A DNA stretch of 64,000 nt, taken from contig CM042997.1 in NCBI GenBank assembly GCA_023678885.1, forward strand, positions 27,534,064-27,598,063, written 5' to 3'. This stretch comes from Pogostemon cablin (lineage: Eukaryota; Streptophyta; Magnoliopsida; Lamiales; Lamiaceae). Position 1 is the first letter of the stretch. Every line of letters starts with the position of its first letter. Under the pieces are notes generated by a model that was given only the letters and a program-made list of their open reading frames with translations, was not told the origin of the DNA and ran no database searches. Of the stretch, positions 10,028-22,106 are shown piece by piece. The translations under genes were made by a program, and so were the position numbers.

Positions 10028-13011
10028 ATGGAAGAGCTCAACAGATTTGTGGAATCAGAATCCACTCTAGAAAGATCATATGAAGATGAAGAAGATGATG
10101 ATCCAGAAAGCAATTTTCACCAACCTTTACTCAAGAGAAACAGAACCCTTTCTTCCAGCCCACTTGCCATTGTTGGCACCAAGGTTTCTTACATTGAAAG
10201 CTTGGATTATGAGTAAGAATCTCTACAATGTTTGGAAATTTTGACAACCCCCCTTTTTTTTAATCTCAATTTTCTTGAAAAAATGGTTTTGGGTTGTTGA
10301 TTTTAGGATCAATGAGAATGATCTGTTCAAGCAAGATTGGAGAAGCAGATCAAGAGTGGAAGTACTGCAGTATATTTTCTTGAAATGGTTGCTAGCATTT
10401 CTTGTTGGGCTTTTGACTGGTGTGATAGCTACTCTGATCAATCTTGCTGTTGAGAATATAGCTGGATACAAACTTCTTGCTGTGGTTAAGTATATTGATC
10501 AAGAAAGGTATCAATTGTGCCCCCTTTTTTATGGGTAGTTTTTGGATGAGAGTTGTTACTTGGTTGGTTAGATGACTAACCAAAACTGTATATGGTTATT
10601 GATTTCGATTGCAGATATATGATGGGATTCATAGTAATGGCTGGAGCAAATTTTGTTTTGACATTTGTTGCTGCTATTCTTTGTGTTTGCTTTGCTCCCA
10701 CAGCAGCAGGCCCTGGTATTCCTGAAATTAAAGCTTATTTGAATGGAGTGGATACCCCTGATATGTTTGGTGCCACTACATTGATTGTGAAGGTGATTAT
10801 TTACTAAGGAATTCATTACTTCATCCTAATTATACTAGTGTTGCTTTAAGTACTTCTTGCATTGATTGAATTTAGCAATGGTAGATATATATGTATGCAA
10901 TTGAACTGAATCTGGATTGATTTCTGAAAAGAATGAAAGATCATGATCATGTGAGGATATACATATCTATACAATTGATGCATTGCTTGCTGGTGGTTGT
11001 TTAGTTGAGTGATGTTAGAGATTCATTGTAATGCTACAGATTATTGGAAGCATTGGGGCTGTTTCAGCAGGGTTAGATCTTGGAAAAGAAGGGCCTCTGG
11101 TGCACATTGGGAGCTGCATTGCTTCTCTATTAGGCCAAGGGGGACCGGACAGCTATCGGATCAAATGGCGTTGGCTGAGGTACTTCAACAACGATAGGGA
11201 CAGACGTGATCTGATCACGTGTGGATCGTCCTCCGGTGTCTGTGCTGCTTTCCGATCTCCTGTTGGTGGTGTACTCTTTGCTCTTGAGGAGGTAGCTACA
11301 TGGTGGAGAAGTGCTCTTCTCTGGAGGACCTTCTTCAGCACAGCAGTCGTGGTTGTCGTTCTTAGGGCCGCCATGGAGTTCTGCAAATCGGGCAGCTGTG
11401 GTCTGTTCGGTAAAGGAGGGTTGATCATGTTCGATGTGAGTGGCGTTTCGGTGAGGTACCATGTTGTAGACATTATCCCTGTGGCTGTTATTGGAGTTAT
11501 TGGTGGCCTTTTGGGAAGCCTTTATAACTCACTTCTTCACAAAGTTCTTAAAGTCTACAATGTCATCAATAAGTAAGCAAAGATTCATGATCTTGTGGTG
11601 CCTTAGACAACAGTTTGGTGTTTTCGTCTAACCGTTGTTCGTATGTGGTTGTTTTTGTAGGAAAGGGAAGCTGCCTAAGCTTCTACTCAGTTTGAGTGTC
11701 TCCATTTTCACATCTGTGTGTTTATATGGACTTCCTTTCCTTGCTACTTGTCGCCCTTGCGATCCCTCGTTCGGCCCTGAGTGTCCTTCGACTGGTCGAG
11801 CAGGGAATTTCAAGCAATTCAACTGCCCTGATGGCTACTACAATGATCTATCCACTCTTCTTCTCACCACCAATGATGATGCTGTCCGAAATATATTCTC
11901 CATCAACACTGCACCCGAATTCAGTGTGGTTTCTCTGTTCATCTTCTTTGGACTTTATTGCATATTAGGACTCATCACCTTTGGCATTGCTGTCCCATCT
12001 GGTCTTTTCCTCCCCATCATTCTCATGGGATCAGCCTACGGTCGTATCCTAGGTATCGCCATGGGACCCTACACGAGGATCGATCAAGGCCTCTACGCGG
12101 TCCTTGGAGCGGCCTCTCTCATGGCAGGTTCAATGAGGATGACTGTTTCATTATGTGTCATCTTTCTTGAGCTCACAAACAACCTCCTCTTGCTACCCAT
12201 CACAATGCTCGTCCTTCTCATCGCGAAAACCGTGGGAGACTGCTTCAATCCGAGCATTTATGAGATCATCTTGGACCTAAAGGGCTTACCTTTCTTGGAA
12301 GCACATCCTGAGCCATGGATGAGGAACATCACAGTTGGTGAGCTAGCTGATGTCAAACCAGCTGTGGTCTCTCTCAGTGGAGTCGAGAAGGTGGGGCGGA
12401 TCGTCGAAGTGTTGAAAAACACAACACACAACGGCTTCCCCGTTGTGGATTCAGGGATCACCCCACCAACAGGGTCACCAAATGGTGCCACTGAGCTTCA
12501 TGGGCTGGTGCTCAGGGCACACCTCCTCTTAGTACTAAAAAAGAAGTGGTTCTTGGAAGAGAGACGAAGGACGGAAGAATGGGAGGTGAGGGAGCAGTTC
12601 ACCTCCATCGACTTGGCCGAAAGGGGAGCCACCATAGAGGAGGTGACGGTGAGCAAAGACGAGATGGAAATGTACGTCGATTTGCATCCCCTAACGAACA
12701 CGACTCCTTACACGGTCGTTGAGAGCGTGTCGGTGGCGAAGACGCTGGTCCTGTTCCGGCAAGTCGGGCTAAGGCACATGCTTGTTCTGCCTAAGTACCA
12801 AGCTGCAGGGGTAAAGTGTCAATGCTAGCTAGTTATGTTGCATGGTTTTGGTGTTGAGAGTGTAATAACATGGTGTGTGTGTGTGTGTGTGTTTTTTTTG
12901 CAGGTTTGTCCGGTGGTGGGGATCTTGACAAGGTCGGATTTGATAGCTCACAACATATTGAGTGTGTTTCCTCATTTAGAGACTGCCAAAAGAGAGAAGA
13001 AGGGAAATTGA
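10028..13011 (+). CDS. CLC-type voltage-gated anion channel / anion-proton exchanger (CLC-c-like)
   Basis: Six exons join in frame: 10028-10212, 10307-10507, 10615-10792, 11040-11572, 11661-12810 and 12904-13011. They give 784 residues, the normal length for a plant CLC. An acidic N-terminus (ERSYEDEEDDDPESN) precedes about ten or more hydrophobic helices. The selectivity motif GPGIPE is at 161-166, the gating glutamate in GKEGP is E205, and the proton-pathway glutamate in FALEEV is E272. A C-terminal CBS pair follows; the second CBS is completed by the last exon (VVGILTRSDL). Such proteins move chloride or nitrate against protons across the tonoplast or other endomembranes. In Arabidopsis CLCa, proline in this filter favours nitrate and serine favours chloride, so nitrate transport is possible. 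The segment CPSTGRAGNFKQFNCPDGYY and the overall similarity favour the CLC-c branch, from memory. Start chosen as the first ATG in a frame matching the family. Confidence 0.95.
12868..12900 (+). repeat. (GT)n microsatellite and T-run at the last CLC acceptor
   Basis: A (tg)n run of about 10 repeats followed by gttttttttgcag makes up the 3' end of intron 5, just before exon 6 at 12904. The T-run serves as the polypyrimidine tract. Length polymorphism here could affect splicing of the short last exon, which completes the second CBS domain. Confidence 0.8.
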
Positions 13012-14282
13012 TATCCCAAAAATGTGACATATATACGACTATTTTTTGTGGAACATTTCATTCTTTGTCCAAATTCATAGCCATACATAGACATAATAGT
13101 AATAATAAGCAAACGCATTTTGTGATAATCAAGAACTGCATCACCTTATACCGTACATCTTTAGTTCTGTAATACTTGTCGGAATTTTTTTTTTAAATGA
13201 TCGGTTTTGACCCTTTTTTTCAATCGAATCTTATTAATATTTGAAATGATAGTGAGATAATGAATGTGTCAGCACACTGTAATCCGAAATAGAAAAATAA
13301 CCGTTTCATCCTACTCAATCAATTCATTAATGAGACTAATAAGAAATGACAACATTTTTAATAAATGAGAAGTATAATATTACAATAAAAATAATCCAAA
13401 ATAAGAATTTGATGAAAAATAAAAGTATAATGTTACAATAAAAATTATTCCGAAATAAGAATTTGATGAAAAGTATAATAATAACATTTTTAATGAAAAG
13501 TATAATGGTACAATAAAAATAACCCGAAATAAGAATTTGATGAAAAATGTTAATAGTGCATTAAACTATTTCATAAACAATTTATAATATAAATAAAAAA
13601 TTATAAATAAAAAGTAGTAATATTTTTAATAATTACATCTTTAATAAAAAAAATGATAATTAATTAAAAAGTGTAAAATTCTCACAGACAGTCTCGCCAA
13701 AAATATCCTGCAAATCTTTAAATAGTAGTATAAGGAGAATTCACGTGAAACATGACAGCAGTTGAAACTCTAAAAAATGGAGTATAATATCATGACCTAA
13801 AATTAATCATAATACTATTCAATTAATACTAATTCATAATATCAACCATCAAATTTGTTTGGCATGAATATTTAAAAATAAATAAAAATGCGAAATATCA
13901 TTTTTAATCGATCTGTAGTGAAATTGACCAATCACCTCTCAACGGATACAACAAAGTAACATAACGTCACCCAAACACCTCTCAACGGATACTACAAAGT
14001 AACATAACGTCGCCATAAGTCTACAAGGGTCAACCAAACAGTAACAACGATAATCTCCAAACATAGGACGAATAGAGACAAAGACAACATTTTCGAAGTT
14101 AACGAGAATAAGATTCTGAAAGGAGCAACACCATTGCAAAACTCATTTGGCCTTATCAATCTGTTCCTTCGTATGTTCGATTCAATGGGGGGATTACAAT
14201 GATGATAAAGAAAAATATGTACTGAGCAAGAGAACAAATGCTTCGTGCTCAACGTTTCAAAATTTACAACAACTCATGTAGA
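13012..14282. other. Convergent 3' regions of CLC (+) and UKL (-), with tandem repeat
   Basis: The two genes point at each other and share this 1.27-kb spacer, so both 3' UTRs should lie here. Three imperfect copies of a 50-70-bp unit (containing acaataaaaat and ataagaatttgatgaaaa) run from about 13370 to 13550. A smaller direct duplication, cacctctcaacggata...caaagtaacataacgtc, is at 13935-14010. The minus-strand frames at 13939-14252 show no family resemblance and lie in the expected UKL 3' UTR. Confidence 0.6.
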
Positions 14283-17200
14283 TCAATCATCAGTGCCAAA
14301 GTAGCGATCACCAAACTCACCCATACCTGGTATCACGCGGAATTCTTCGTTTAGTGCCACATCGATTTCTGATGTCACTATTTTTAAGGACGGGAAGCGT
14401 TTATAAACAGTGTGTATTCCCTCTGGTGCCTATGTACACAAACAGATAGGGGAATGTAAGAACATGAACTGAGCTCTCAACTTGAAGAAATTTCCATGTT
14501 TTAAAAAACAACTCACTGATATAAGGTTCAGAAATATGATGTGTGATTCAGGAACTCCTTTCTGTATGAGTAACTCAATTGCCTGATTGGCGGAGTTGCC
14601 TGAATAGAAAAAAAAAATATTCGATGTCATATTCCACGAGAATCAATAGAGTTGTAAACAAGAAAAAAAATCATCTACCTGTAGCAAGAACAGGGTCGAG
14701 GAGGAGGACATGGCGCTCACAGATATCAGTGGGAAGTTTCTCGTATATAAGCTGTTCAAGTAGGATGTAACAAAATTTAGCAACCATTTTATTCCAAAAC
14801 TAATCAGGCTCAAACAGAAAGAACAGAAATGCAACCTGTTTTCCATTGTCACCATCACGGTGGATCAAGATTTTTCCAATTTTAATCCCTTTGCAACAAG
14901 CACGTAGCGCGTTTTCCATACTCTCACCACTGAGTGAAAAAACACATTGCCTTCAATATTAAAAGATTCACAAGAACATAGATACAAGAATAAACATGAT
15001 ATCTGTCCCTTTCGGATAAAAGAACAATCTGAAAGGAAATTAGTAATAACCGCGAAATCTAATCCATGTAGGGGGGAAAAAAACTGAGGGCAAGTGAAAT
15101 ATTGTAAAACGGTGAATAATGAATATGTAGGGAGCAGTTCATAAAAAAAATGAATTTAATGGTAAGCAATGTCGGAAGATATTTAAACAGACTCAACCAA
15201 TTGGAAATTCTTTTTCACTCAACACCCCTTACCTTCGAACAATGGAAACCCCACACAATTTCTTGCAGAAGTCTACACCAGTATATACTGACCCTGCATT
15301 CGACACACGAAGTTTCAACTGTCAATAATACATAAATTAGTAACTTCTACAATCTACATCCAACACTACCTAATCATGGAAACATAAGAAGTGGCAAAGT
15401 GATCTAGTTTCTCAATAAAAAGAAAAGGATAAAATCCAACAAGATAGTGTAGAGTTTTCAAGTATACCAGTTGGGGTGACAATTTGTTTCTCAGTGAAGG
15501 GTAAATGACCGAGACCATGCTCCACAACCTGAAATATCATACATCATAAACTTCTAAAATCCTCTCCGTCAGGTAACCATTATTATTAGGTAAATGTCAT
15601 GGTTAAGAGAATTTGTAATCACCAGACGGATAAGTCTATCAGAATAAAATATAAAATCATGCTTTGAAATGTCTTTGTCTCGAATAAGGGTATGCATACC
15701 TCTAATCTGTAAGAAAGAAATCACAGATGTCAAATACAAAGACAAAGGCAAACATATATATACAGCTAAAAGAAATAAAGGTGGAAGTATAATTAGTCAA
15801 TTAGTCCAGTTTCAAAAGATGCAAGTTTTGCTAAAGTCTTTAGATTAGGAGTACAATAACAGAAGTTACAAAACCATAATAGCAGAAAAATGGGTGTCAG
15901 ATCGTTCATTTCACCTTTCTCAGACTAGAAATTCGCATTAAATATAAAAATTACATAGTACTAATTTATGAATGTAATTTTTTCATTTACAGTGAATAAG
16001 TTCTGATACAGCTCACTTCCATACTATTTTCTGAATAATGGAAAAGAGTTATTTTACCCTTTTACTTCACTCCATATCTGACAATTGACAACCAGAGAGA
16101 TGTAAGAGTTAAAATAATTTCTCTCTTTGACTTTTCTAAAAGTAATTAGATGCAATGAAATCTTAAACAAGAACAAGATAGAATGGTTACCTGGAAAGTA
16201 GATTGAATAACATAAACATTTGGATATATTTTACACAGGTCATGCTGCCCTAGTTTGGTTCGGATGTGTTGGACAATCAGGTCAATTGCAACATGATTGT
16301 CACCTCCGCGAGGTATTATAACATCAGCATATTTTTTAGATGGCAGAACAAAATCATCAAAAGCAGGCTTCACAAATTTTGCATACTGTTCAAAGAAAAA
16401 CCACAATGTGAAAAGAACCCTTATAACAAGTGTACGTAAGAATACTAAAGCATTTCGAATCGAAAATCAGAAGTTTTAACAACTCTAATATGTATGAAAG
16501 CCATAGAATTACTCAGTTTTATACAAGGTGCTTAAATTAGGCGTTCACAAGACCAAGGATATAATACTGAGTATAATGCTGTAAGACCCCCAATTTATTC
16601 ACTAAGAAATGCTCAACAAAATGAGCAGGCAAATTGACTCAAAATTGACCTGAAAGTGAAACAATTGTCCACCTCACAGTAATAAATTAATGTAAAAGAT
16701 CATTCTAAACTGTGCATCACATTGAACAAGTGGAAGTAGTATAATAATATTCAATCAGAAAAAAAAAATGGTGCTTGCCTGTTCTAGGACTGAGTTTATG
16801 TCCCTACCCCTCTCAACCGTATCACGCCGTATTCTACGAGCAAGTCTCACATCAGCATCTGTTTAAATCAATCAACAGCGTTCATAACTTTAACTCCATA
16901 AATAGTCTGGGATATTGAACAACAAATTCACTTTTCACCTGTGTCAACAAAAATCTTCATGTTCATCAAATTGCGCACTCGTTGATCATGGAAAACAAGT
17001 ATGCCCTCCAGTATAATAACATCAGATGCATTCACCTGCAAGATATCTTGACAAATTTACACAAATTTCTCTATATTGGAATTTCAATAACTAATTTCTC
17101 TGGATTTGAATTCCACCTGTCGGAAGCTATCCGAACACCTTTGATGTGTTTTGAAGTCATATATAGGGACGTGGACAGGCTGACCAGACTTTAATATTTC

Positions 17201-18194
17201 TACACATTCCAAGAGCTGCTCTGTGTCAAATGCATCTGCAACAACAATTACGCGTGAATTAGTAATTACTTAAATGACTCCACACACATGCACTAGGACA
17301 GTTAACATGGGTATTTGAAAAATGAACTCCCTAAATTACCTGGGTGATCAAAATTGTACTCATGAACACGCTTTAACTCTTCAGGGTTCAAACCGCGATA
17401 AAATGAATCCTGCCCGAAATGGGATAAAATTCTTAAAAAGCAAACAATTTTTCATAACTTATCATAGTAAGAATAATATTTGAACAACAGTGATGCTAAG
17501 TCGCAATTCCTTCTCTGGCTTTTGTGTTAACCAAACAAAGTACCGTTAATAATGCTTACAATTACACAGCATATAACAGTTATATAAGCGTGGTTAAAGT
17601 TTGTAAAACTATAAATAGGAATAACTGATAATTGAAAAACCGGTAGTAGATAAGAAATCAACGCTTTGTAGATAGTCAACAGTCTCGTTTGGGACCACAA
17701 TAAAAAAAGAGTTTAGAGAGCCAATTTTCTAACCTAATTTGGAAAGATGAAGTTCCTTCGGAAGGCCTCAGAAGAACAATCAAATCATCATACATATATA
17801 ATGGTAATTTATCATTCAAGAGAAATCAAAATACACCACTGACAAGACCTGATTGACGAGCACTACACGATGATCATGAAGCTGCTGAATTATCATGTCG
17901 CAAACAGTTGTCTTCCCTGAAGCCGTTCCTCCCGAAACCCCTGCTCCCCCAAAAACAAAGAACTAGAAAATTGAAAAATTGTGTGAATGATGAAGAGTAC
18001 TTCGGAAATTAATTACCGATTACGAAAGGCTGCTTGTGGGCGGTGGCATCGGAGACGGTAAAAGAAGAAGAGAAGGTAGGAGTGACAGGGGCAGAGCGTG
18101 GGGAGGGTGAAGAAGAGTCAAGGCGGAGGCCGGAAAAGTGAGGGCCGGACGCCGCCTCCATGACGTAGTCAATCGCCGTCGTCTCCTCCGGCAT
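14283..18194 (-). CDS. UKL1: Uridine/cytidine kinase fused to UPRT-like domain (UKL)
   Basis: Fourteen exons, listed in coding order: 18194-18017, 17940-17849, 17409-17340, 17235-17117, 17035-16939, 16858-16779, 16385-16191, 15706-15623, 15528-15468, 15293-15233, 14929-14836, 14751-14679, 14599-14517 and 14429-14283. All phases fit and give 477 residues, close to the 480-odd of Arabidopsis UKL1/UKL2. The N-terminal half is a uridine kinase with P-loop GGTASGKT (63-70), NQDSFYRG and YDFKTHQR. The C-terminal half is UPRT-like, with the PRPP-binding loop DPVLATGNSA from 396. It salvages uridine or cytidine to UMP or CMP in the cytosol; in Arabidopsis the UPRT half of these proteins is reported to lack activity. 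The start is the ATG of MPEETT, matching the family; the upstream in-frame codon at 18200 is TTG, not ATG. One intron (16386-16778) uses a GC donor. The choice between UKL1 and UKL2 is not certain. Confidence 0.95.
16386..16778 (-). other. GC-AG intron in the uridine kinase gene
   Basis: On the coding strand the upstream exon ends ctagaacag and the intron begins gcaagc. The next exon starts after ttgaacag with tatgcaaaa. Frame and family (…NSVLEQ joined to YAKFVKP…) need this junction, and no GT is available nearby. GC donors make up a small minority of plant introns and usually show this strong AG|GCAAG context. Confidence 0.85.
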
Positions 18195-18407
18195 CCTCAA
18201 GATTGGGGGTTCGCCCTTTCACTTTATTAGTAACAATTTTCCTTTTCGGCGGTGTGTATTCTGTACAGTACTACTAGTAGTATAGTTCACATAGTTTGAT
18301 ATATTCGGATATTCCTCAGTTGTATTGGTATTTTACCACACATCAAAGACATGCCTCACATCAATTATTAAGAGAGAAATAGAAAGTGATAATAAAAAAT
18401 GAGTGAA
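18195..18407 (-). promoter_or_regulatory. Upstream region of the UKL gene
   Basis: About 210 bp lie between the UKL start codon and the first MITE. I see no convincing TATA box; part of the leader (gggcgaacccccaatcttgagg on the minus strand, directly upstream of the ATG) is richer in G and C than the surroundings. The close presence of the MITE cluster (18.4-19.5 kb) means distal promoter elements may be transposon-derived. Confidence 0.3.
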
Positions 18408-18811
18408 GCCTGTGTGCGCCTTTAGAAATTTAGTATTATGGGTAAATGTACATTGTTTTGGTGTAAAGTGTATATACTTTAATTAATAAAAGGTACACCA
18501 TTTTGTTCTAAAGAGTACACCATTTTGTTCTAAAAGGTATACATTTTAATTAATAAAGGTACACTTTTCATTAATATTTTTTTTCTTTAGAAAATAAAGG
18601 GTACACATTTTTATATTAAAGGGTATACAATTTAACACAAAATTTTAAAGGCGCACGGAGTGTTGTTCATGTGCACAGATACACACAATAATTTTCTTTA
18701 GAAAATAAAGGGTACACATCTGTATACTAAAGGGTATACTACAATTTAACACAAAATTCTAAAGGCGCACGGAATGTGGTCCGCGCACCCGGGTGCACGA
18801 GAGTTTTTGCC
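18408..18811. mobile_element. MITE of the GTGCACACCGTG/GGCAAAAACT family, with terminal duplication
   Basis: One end reads gtgtgcgcctttagaaattt. The other reads aaattctaaaggcgcacgg, then gtgcacccgggtgcacgag and gtttttgcc. Inverted repeats of about 25 bp are shared with the copies at 41.73 and 42.49 kb. Internal words such as gggtacacat, gggtatac and gtacaccattttgttctaaa recur in all copies. About 110 bp at the right end is present twice (near 18587-18690 and 18700-18811), as in the 42.49-kb copy. No coding frame is present. Confidence 0.7.
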
Positions 18812-18832
18812 ATAAAAAATACACAAAGACTT

Positions 18833-19278
18833 GTGTACAACCTTCAATTGGTACAACCCCGATACAACCTCCTTCCTTCACCATCAGTGTGTTTTTTTTA
18901 ACTGGTGCGGTTACTGTTTTTTTATTATTTATTTAATTTTAGGGATATAATTGTAATTTTGTGGTTTAGGGTATAATTTATCCCTACAGTTTAGGGTATA
19001 ATTGTAATTTTACCCTTGTAGTTTAGAGTATAATTTATCCCTATGATTTAGGGTATAATTATAATTTTACCCTTGTGGTTTAGGGTATAATTTATCCCTA
19101 AAGTTTAGGGTTTAGGGTATAATTGTAATTTTACCCTTGTGGTTTATGGTATAATTTATCCTAGAGTTTAGGGTATAATAGTCATTTAAATAAAATAAAT
19201 TTAAAAATAAAATAAAAAACAATATTAATGAAGGAGCCGGAATTAATTAAGAAGGGTGGAGACCAAGGTTGTACCCTA
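18833..19278. mobile_element. Putative MITE carrying a 57-bp minisatellite
   Basis: Short inverted ends are visible: gtacaaccttcaattgg at the left and ccaaggttgtaccc at the right. Between them lies a minisatellite (18939-19185) of about four units of roughly 57 bp. Each unit has the form tttagggtataattgtaattttaccc plus tttagggtataatttatccc. The same word set (aaattacaattataccctaaa) occurs at 29190-29350 and 61310-61360, so the unit belongs to a dispersed repeat. Superfamily unknown. Confidence 0.5.
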
Positions 19279-19299
19279 GTCCCTCTCTAAAAAATAATA

Positions 19300-19502
19300 C
19301 TCCCTCCGTCCGGTTCTAAGGTATCTGTTTGCTTTTTGCACGTGGATTAAAGAGTATTATTATTATATATAAAGTGGGTAGTTGTATTAGAGGAAAATAG
19401 TGGGCCATATTGTGTACTTTTTTACTAAATAGGGAAAATGGATATCTTTGAATCAAACACCAAATATAGTAAAATGGACACCTTAGAAGCAGACGAAGGG
19501 AG
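19300..19502. mobile_element. Stowaway-like MITE
   Basis: Ends ctccctccgtccggttctaagg and ccttagaagcagacgaagggag are inverted repeats, with TA on each side. The interior has gctttttgcacgtggattaa and gtagttgtattag, as in the sister copies. Confidence 0.8.
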
Positions 19503-19807
19503 TATTAAAATAATTTTTTTTAAACAATATTAAAATGATTAAAAGTAATAATAGGACAATAAATTATTTTACAATACTTACTAAAAAAGTGATAACTAAT
19601 TTAAAAAAAAAGTATAAATGATATAATCGTGAAATAAGGAAAAAATGCCTCATTTTAGTCAGAAAATACTGAAATCATCAAAAAATAACACGTGACTGTC
19701 ATGTGGCATCGAAAATGGGCACAAATGGAGCATACCAACATTAAATAATTAAAAAAATTGGGTGTGAAATTTTGATTAAAATTGTCAATTGGATATCGGT
19801 AATATTA

Positions 19808-21055
19808 TTTTTTTTTAACAGCAAAAAGAAATCTATTATTAATAAAAATGGGTAATGAGAAATACCCTCAACAGTCATGGAATGAAAAAATTCAAACAAT
19901 CACATAGGCACTGTTGGTACTACTCCATAACTCTTACAAACCACTAAAGTCATGAAATGAAAAAAATTAACAATCATCTAGGCCCTGTTGGTACTACTCC
20001 ATACACCTTACAACCCACCTATCGAAACATCAAGTAGTAACACATACCTTTACGCCACTCTAATGAATTAACTTTTTAAGTTAGCAACATCTCCTTGAAG
20101 CTACGTTCCCCCTGTCCTCCTTTCCACCAATCTCTAAAATTAATGTTGATAGAAGAAGTATTTTTCTTTCTCCTTATCCAACTCCATGCTCTATACTTCA
20201 TATCTCAAACAATTTTCATAATATCTCCTTTACCTCCTCCAAAGACAACATCATTCCTCATTTTTCATAATAACCAAATACCACACATCCAAACTAATAA
20301 GGCAATAGAATTACTTAATTTAGATCGAAATAGACCTCCAAACAACAAAAAATTATTTTTGATCGACTCATGAATGGGAGTGCTTACCCCCAACTATTTA
20401 AGGCTTTCGAACTAGAATTTTGCACTCCAGCTGCAGTGGAATAATAGATGTTCACCTGTTTCCTCGCTATTCTTGCACAATGGACACATGATTCCAATAT
20501 TCAAGGGAAGACAATTCCTCCTTCTAAGATTTACTGTCGTGTCGAGTCTTCCTTTAATTGCTTTCCAAACCATGAGTTGTACTATGGGAATCGTAGCACT
20601 TCTCCAAACTTGACTATAGATTTTTCCATCTTCTTGCTCTCTTGTCATCTTCCTCCTTCGCAACACTTCGTATGCTTCTTTAACGTTGTAGGTCTCTTTG
20701 CTGTTTGATTTCCACCTCCACGTGTCTTTTGCTTCTTTAGATAATTTGCACCTGTTGATAAGTGACAACAAAGAATTAAGATCGTCAGTTTCAAAACTCC
20801 TAAGTGATCTTCTCTATTCTCATCCCCATTTCCACTCATCCCCATCCCATTCTCCCATCTCGCTAATCTTCGCCTCTTTCTTTGTACAATTTTAAAAAAA
20901 TTTAGGATATTTAGATATCAAAGTACCCTCCCCAGTCCAATCTTCTCCCCAAAAACTAGTATCCAAGACATTCCCCACCTTTCTACTAATACCCTCTATA
21001 AACCACTCCCCCTATGATCTTTAAGAGACTTGACAATACTCCCCCACCATAAAAT
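19808..21055 (-). mobile_element. 5'-truncated LINE fragment
   Basis: Read on the minus strand from 21055, the translation includes VGNVLDTSFW, EDWTGEGTLISKYPKFF, then at 20771-20412 a zinc finger (CPLCKNSEETGEHLLFHCSW). From about 20330 a tail reads ALLVWMCGIWLLWKMRNDVV, the conserved WxxWxxRN segment after the zinc finger. It ends at a T-run on the plus strand (19807-19816), which is the poly(A) tail on the element strand. Reverse transcriptase and endonuclease are missing. Frames are broken in several places. It differs in sequence from the 6.5-9.3 kb LINE. A 78-bp direct duplication (ctgttggtactactccata twice) lies in its 3' UTR at about 19876-20020. Confidence 0.85.
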
Positions 21056-21253
21056 TAAATTTTTGGATGACAGTGATGATTATTTATAATTTAAATGGAT
21101 TGTTTTTGGCCATTAAAACTATTTTTTAAGCTCATATTTTATTTTTATTCGAGTTAATATGTGTTTATTAATGAAAATATTATTTTTAATTCTCTTCATC
21201 CTTCATTTAGTTGCATAGTTATTATTATATATACTAAGTTTAAGATTACTATT

Positions 21254-22106
21254 CAGTACCTCGTTTCATCCACAGACTGATGGACAGTCAGAGAGAACTA
21301 TACAGACACTAGAAGACATGTTACGTGCAGTGGTGTTGAATTTAGGAGGTAGCTGGGATAAGTACGTGACTTTGGTGGAGTTCGCTTATAACAACAGTTA
21401 TCATTCAAGCATTGGAATGCCCCCGTACGAAGCTCTATATGGCCGAAAGTGTCGAACACCGCTCTTTTGGGATGAGGTTGGCGAGAGACAAATCGAACAA
21501 GTAGAGCTTATCGAAGATGCGAAGGAAAAAATACAACTTATTCGAGACAGACTTAAGGCAGCGCAAGATCGACAAAAAAGCTACGCAGATAATAGGAGGC
21601 GCGATTTGGAGTTTAATGAAGGAGATAAAGTTTTTCTAAAAGTTTCTCCGTGGAAGGGTGTGTTACGATTTCGCCGTCGAGGAAAGTTAAGTCCAAGGTA
21701 TATTGGCCCGTTTACGATCGTGCAAAGGATTGGTCGTGTCGCGTATCGACTTGAGCTACCATCCGAATTGTCAAAGATTCATGATGTTTTCCATGTCTCT
21801 ATGCTTAGAAAATATGAACCCGATCCTTCGCACGTGCTCGAATATCCCCCAGTTGTATTAAAGGAGAATCTATCGTACGAAGTACAACCTGTTCAAATTG
21901 TAGATCGCCGAGAGAAAATGCTTCGTAATAAATCCATTCCTATGGTGAGAGTTCTATGGAGAAGTGATCGAATTGAAGAAGAAACGTGGGAACCAGAGTT
22001 AGTCATGCGTCAACAACATCCACATCTCTTTTCATCTCTAGGTACGTTTACGTTTCGAGGACGAAACTTTTTAGAGGAGGGGATACTTTATAATATCTTA
22101 GCCTAA
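21254..22106 (+). pseudogene. Gypsy integrase C-terminus with chromodomain-like tail
   Basis: The open frame covers the last part of the integrase core (HPQTDGQSER, then VEFAYNNSYHSSIGMPPYEA and LYGRKCRTPL). Next comes the GPF/Y module (KLSPRYIGPFTIVQRIG, VAYRLELP, HDVFHVSMLRKY). The tail VRVLWRSDRIEEETWEPE resembles the chromodomain that targets chromoviruses to heterochromatin. The first catalytic residues and the rest of pol are missing, so this is a remnant; the open frame itself is intact, which suggests a fairly young truncation. Confidence 0.9.

Noticed and set aside
11130..11473. Two long minus-strand frames opposite CLC exon 4
   Set aside because: Shadows of the real exon; no independent similarity.
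13939..14252. Minus-strand frames between CLC and UKL
   Set aside because: They follow the UKL stop codon and look like 3' UTR; composition and sequence suggest no protein.
18198..18200. Earlier start for the UKL protein (two residues upstream of MPEETT)
   Set aside because: The codon is TTG; the first ATG is at 18194 and matches the MPE start of family members.
19095..19115. Telomere-like tttagggtttaggg
   Set aside because: Only two consecutive TTTAGGG units occur, inside a minisatellite whose unit merely contains tttaggg; not an interstitial telomere.
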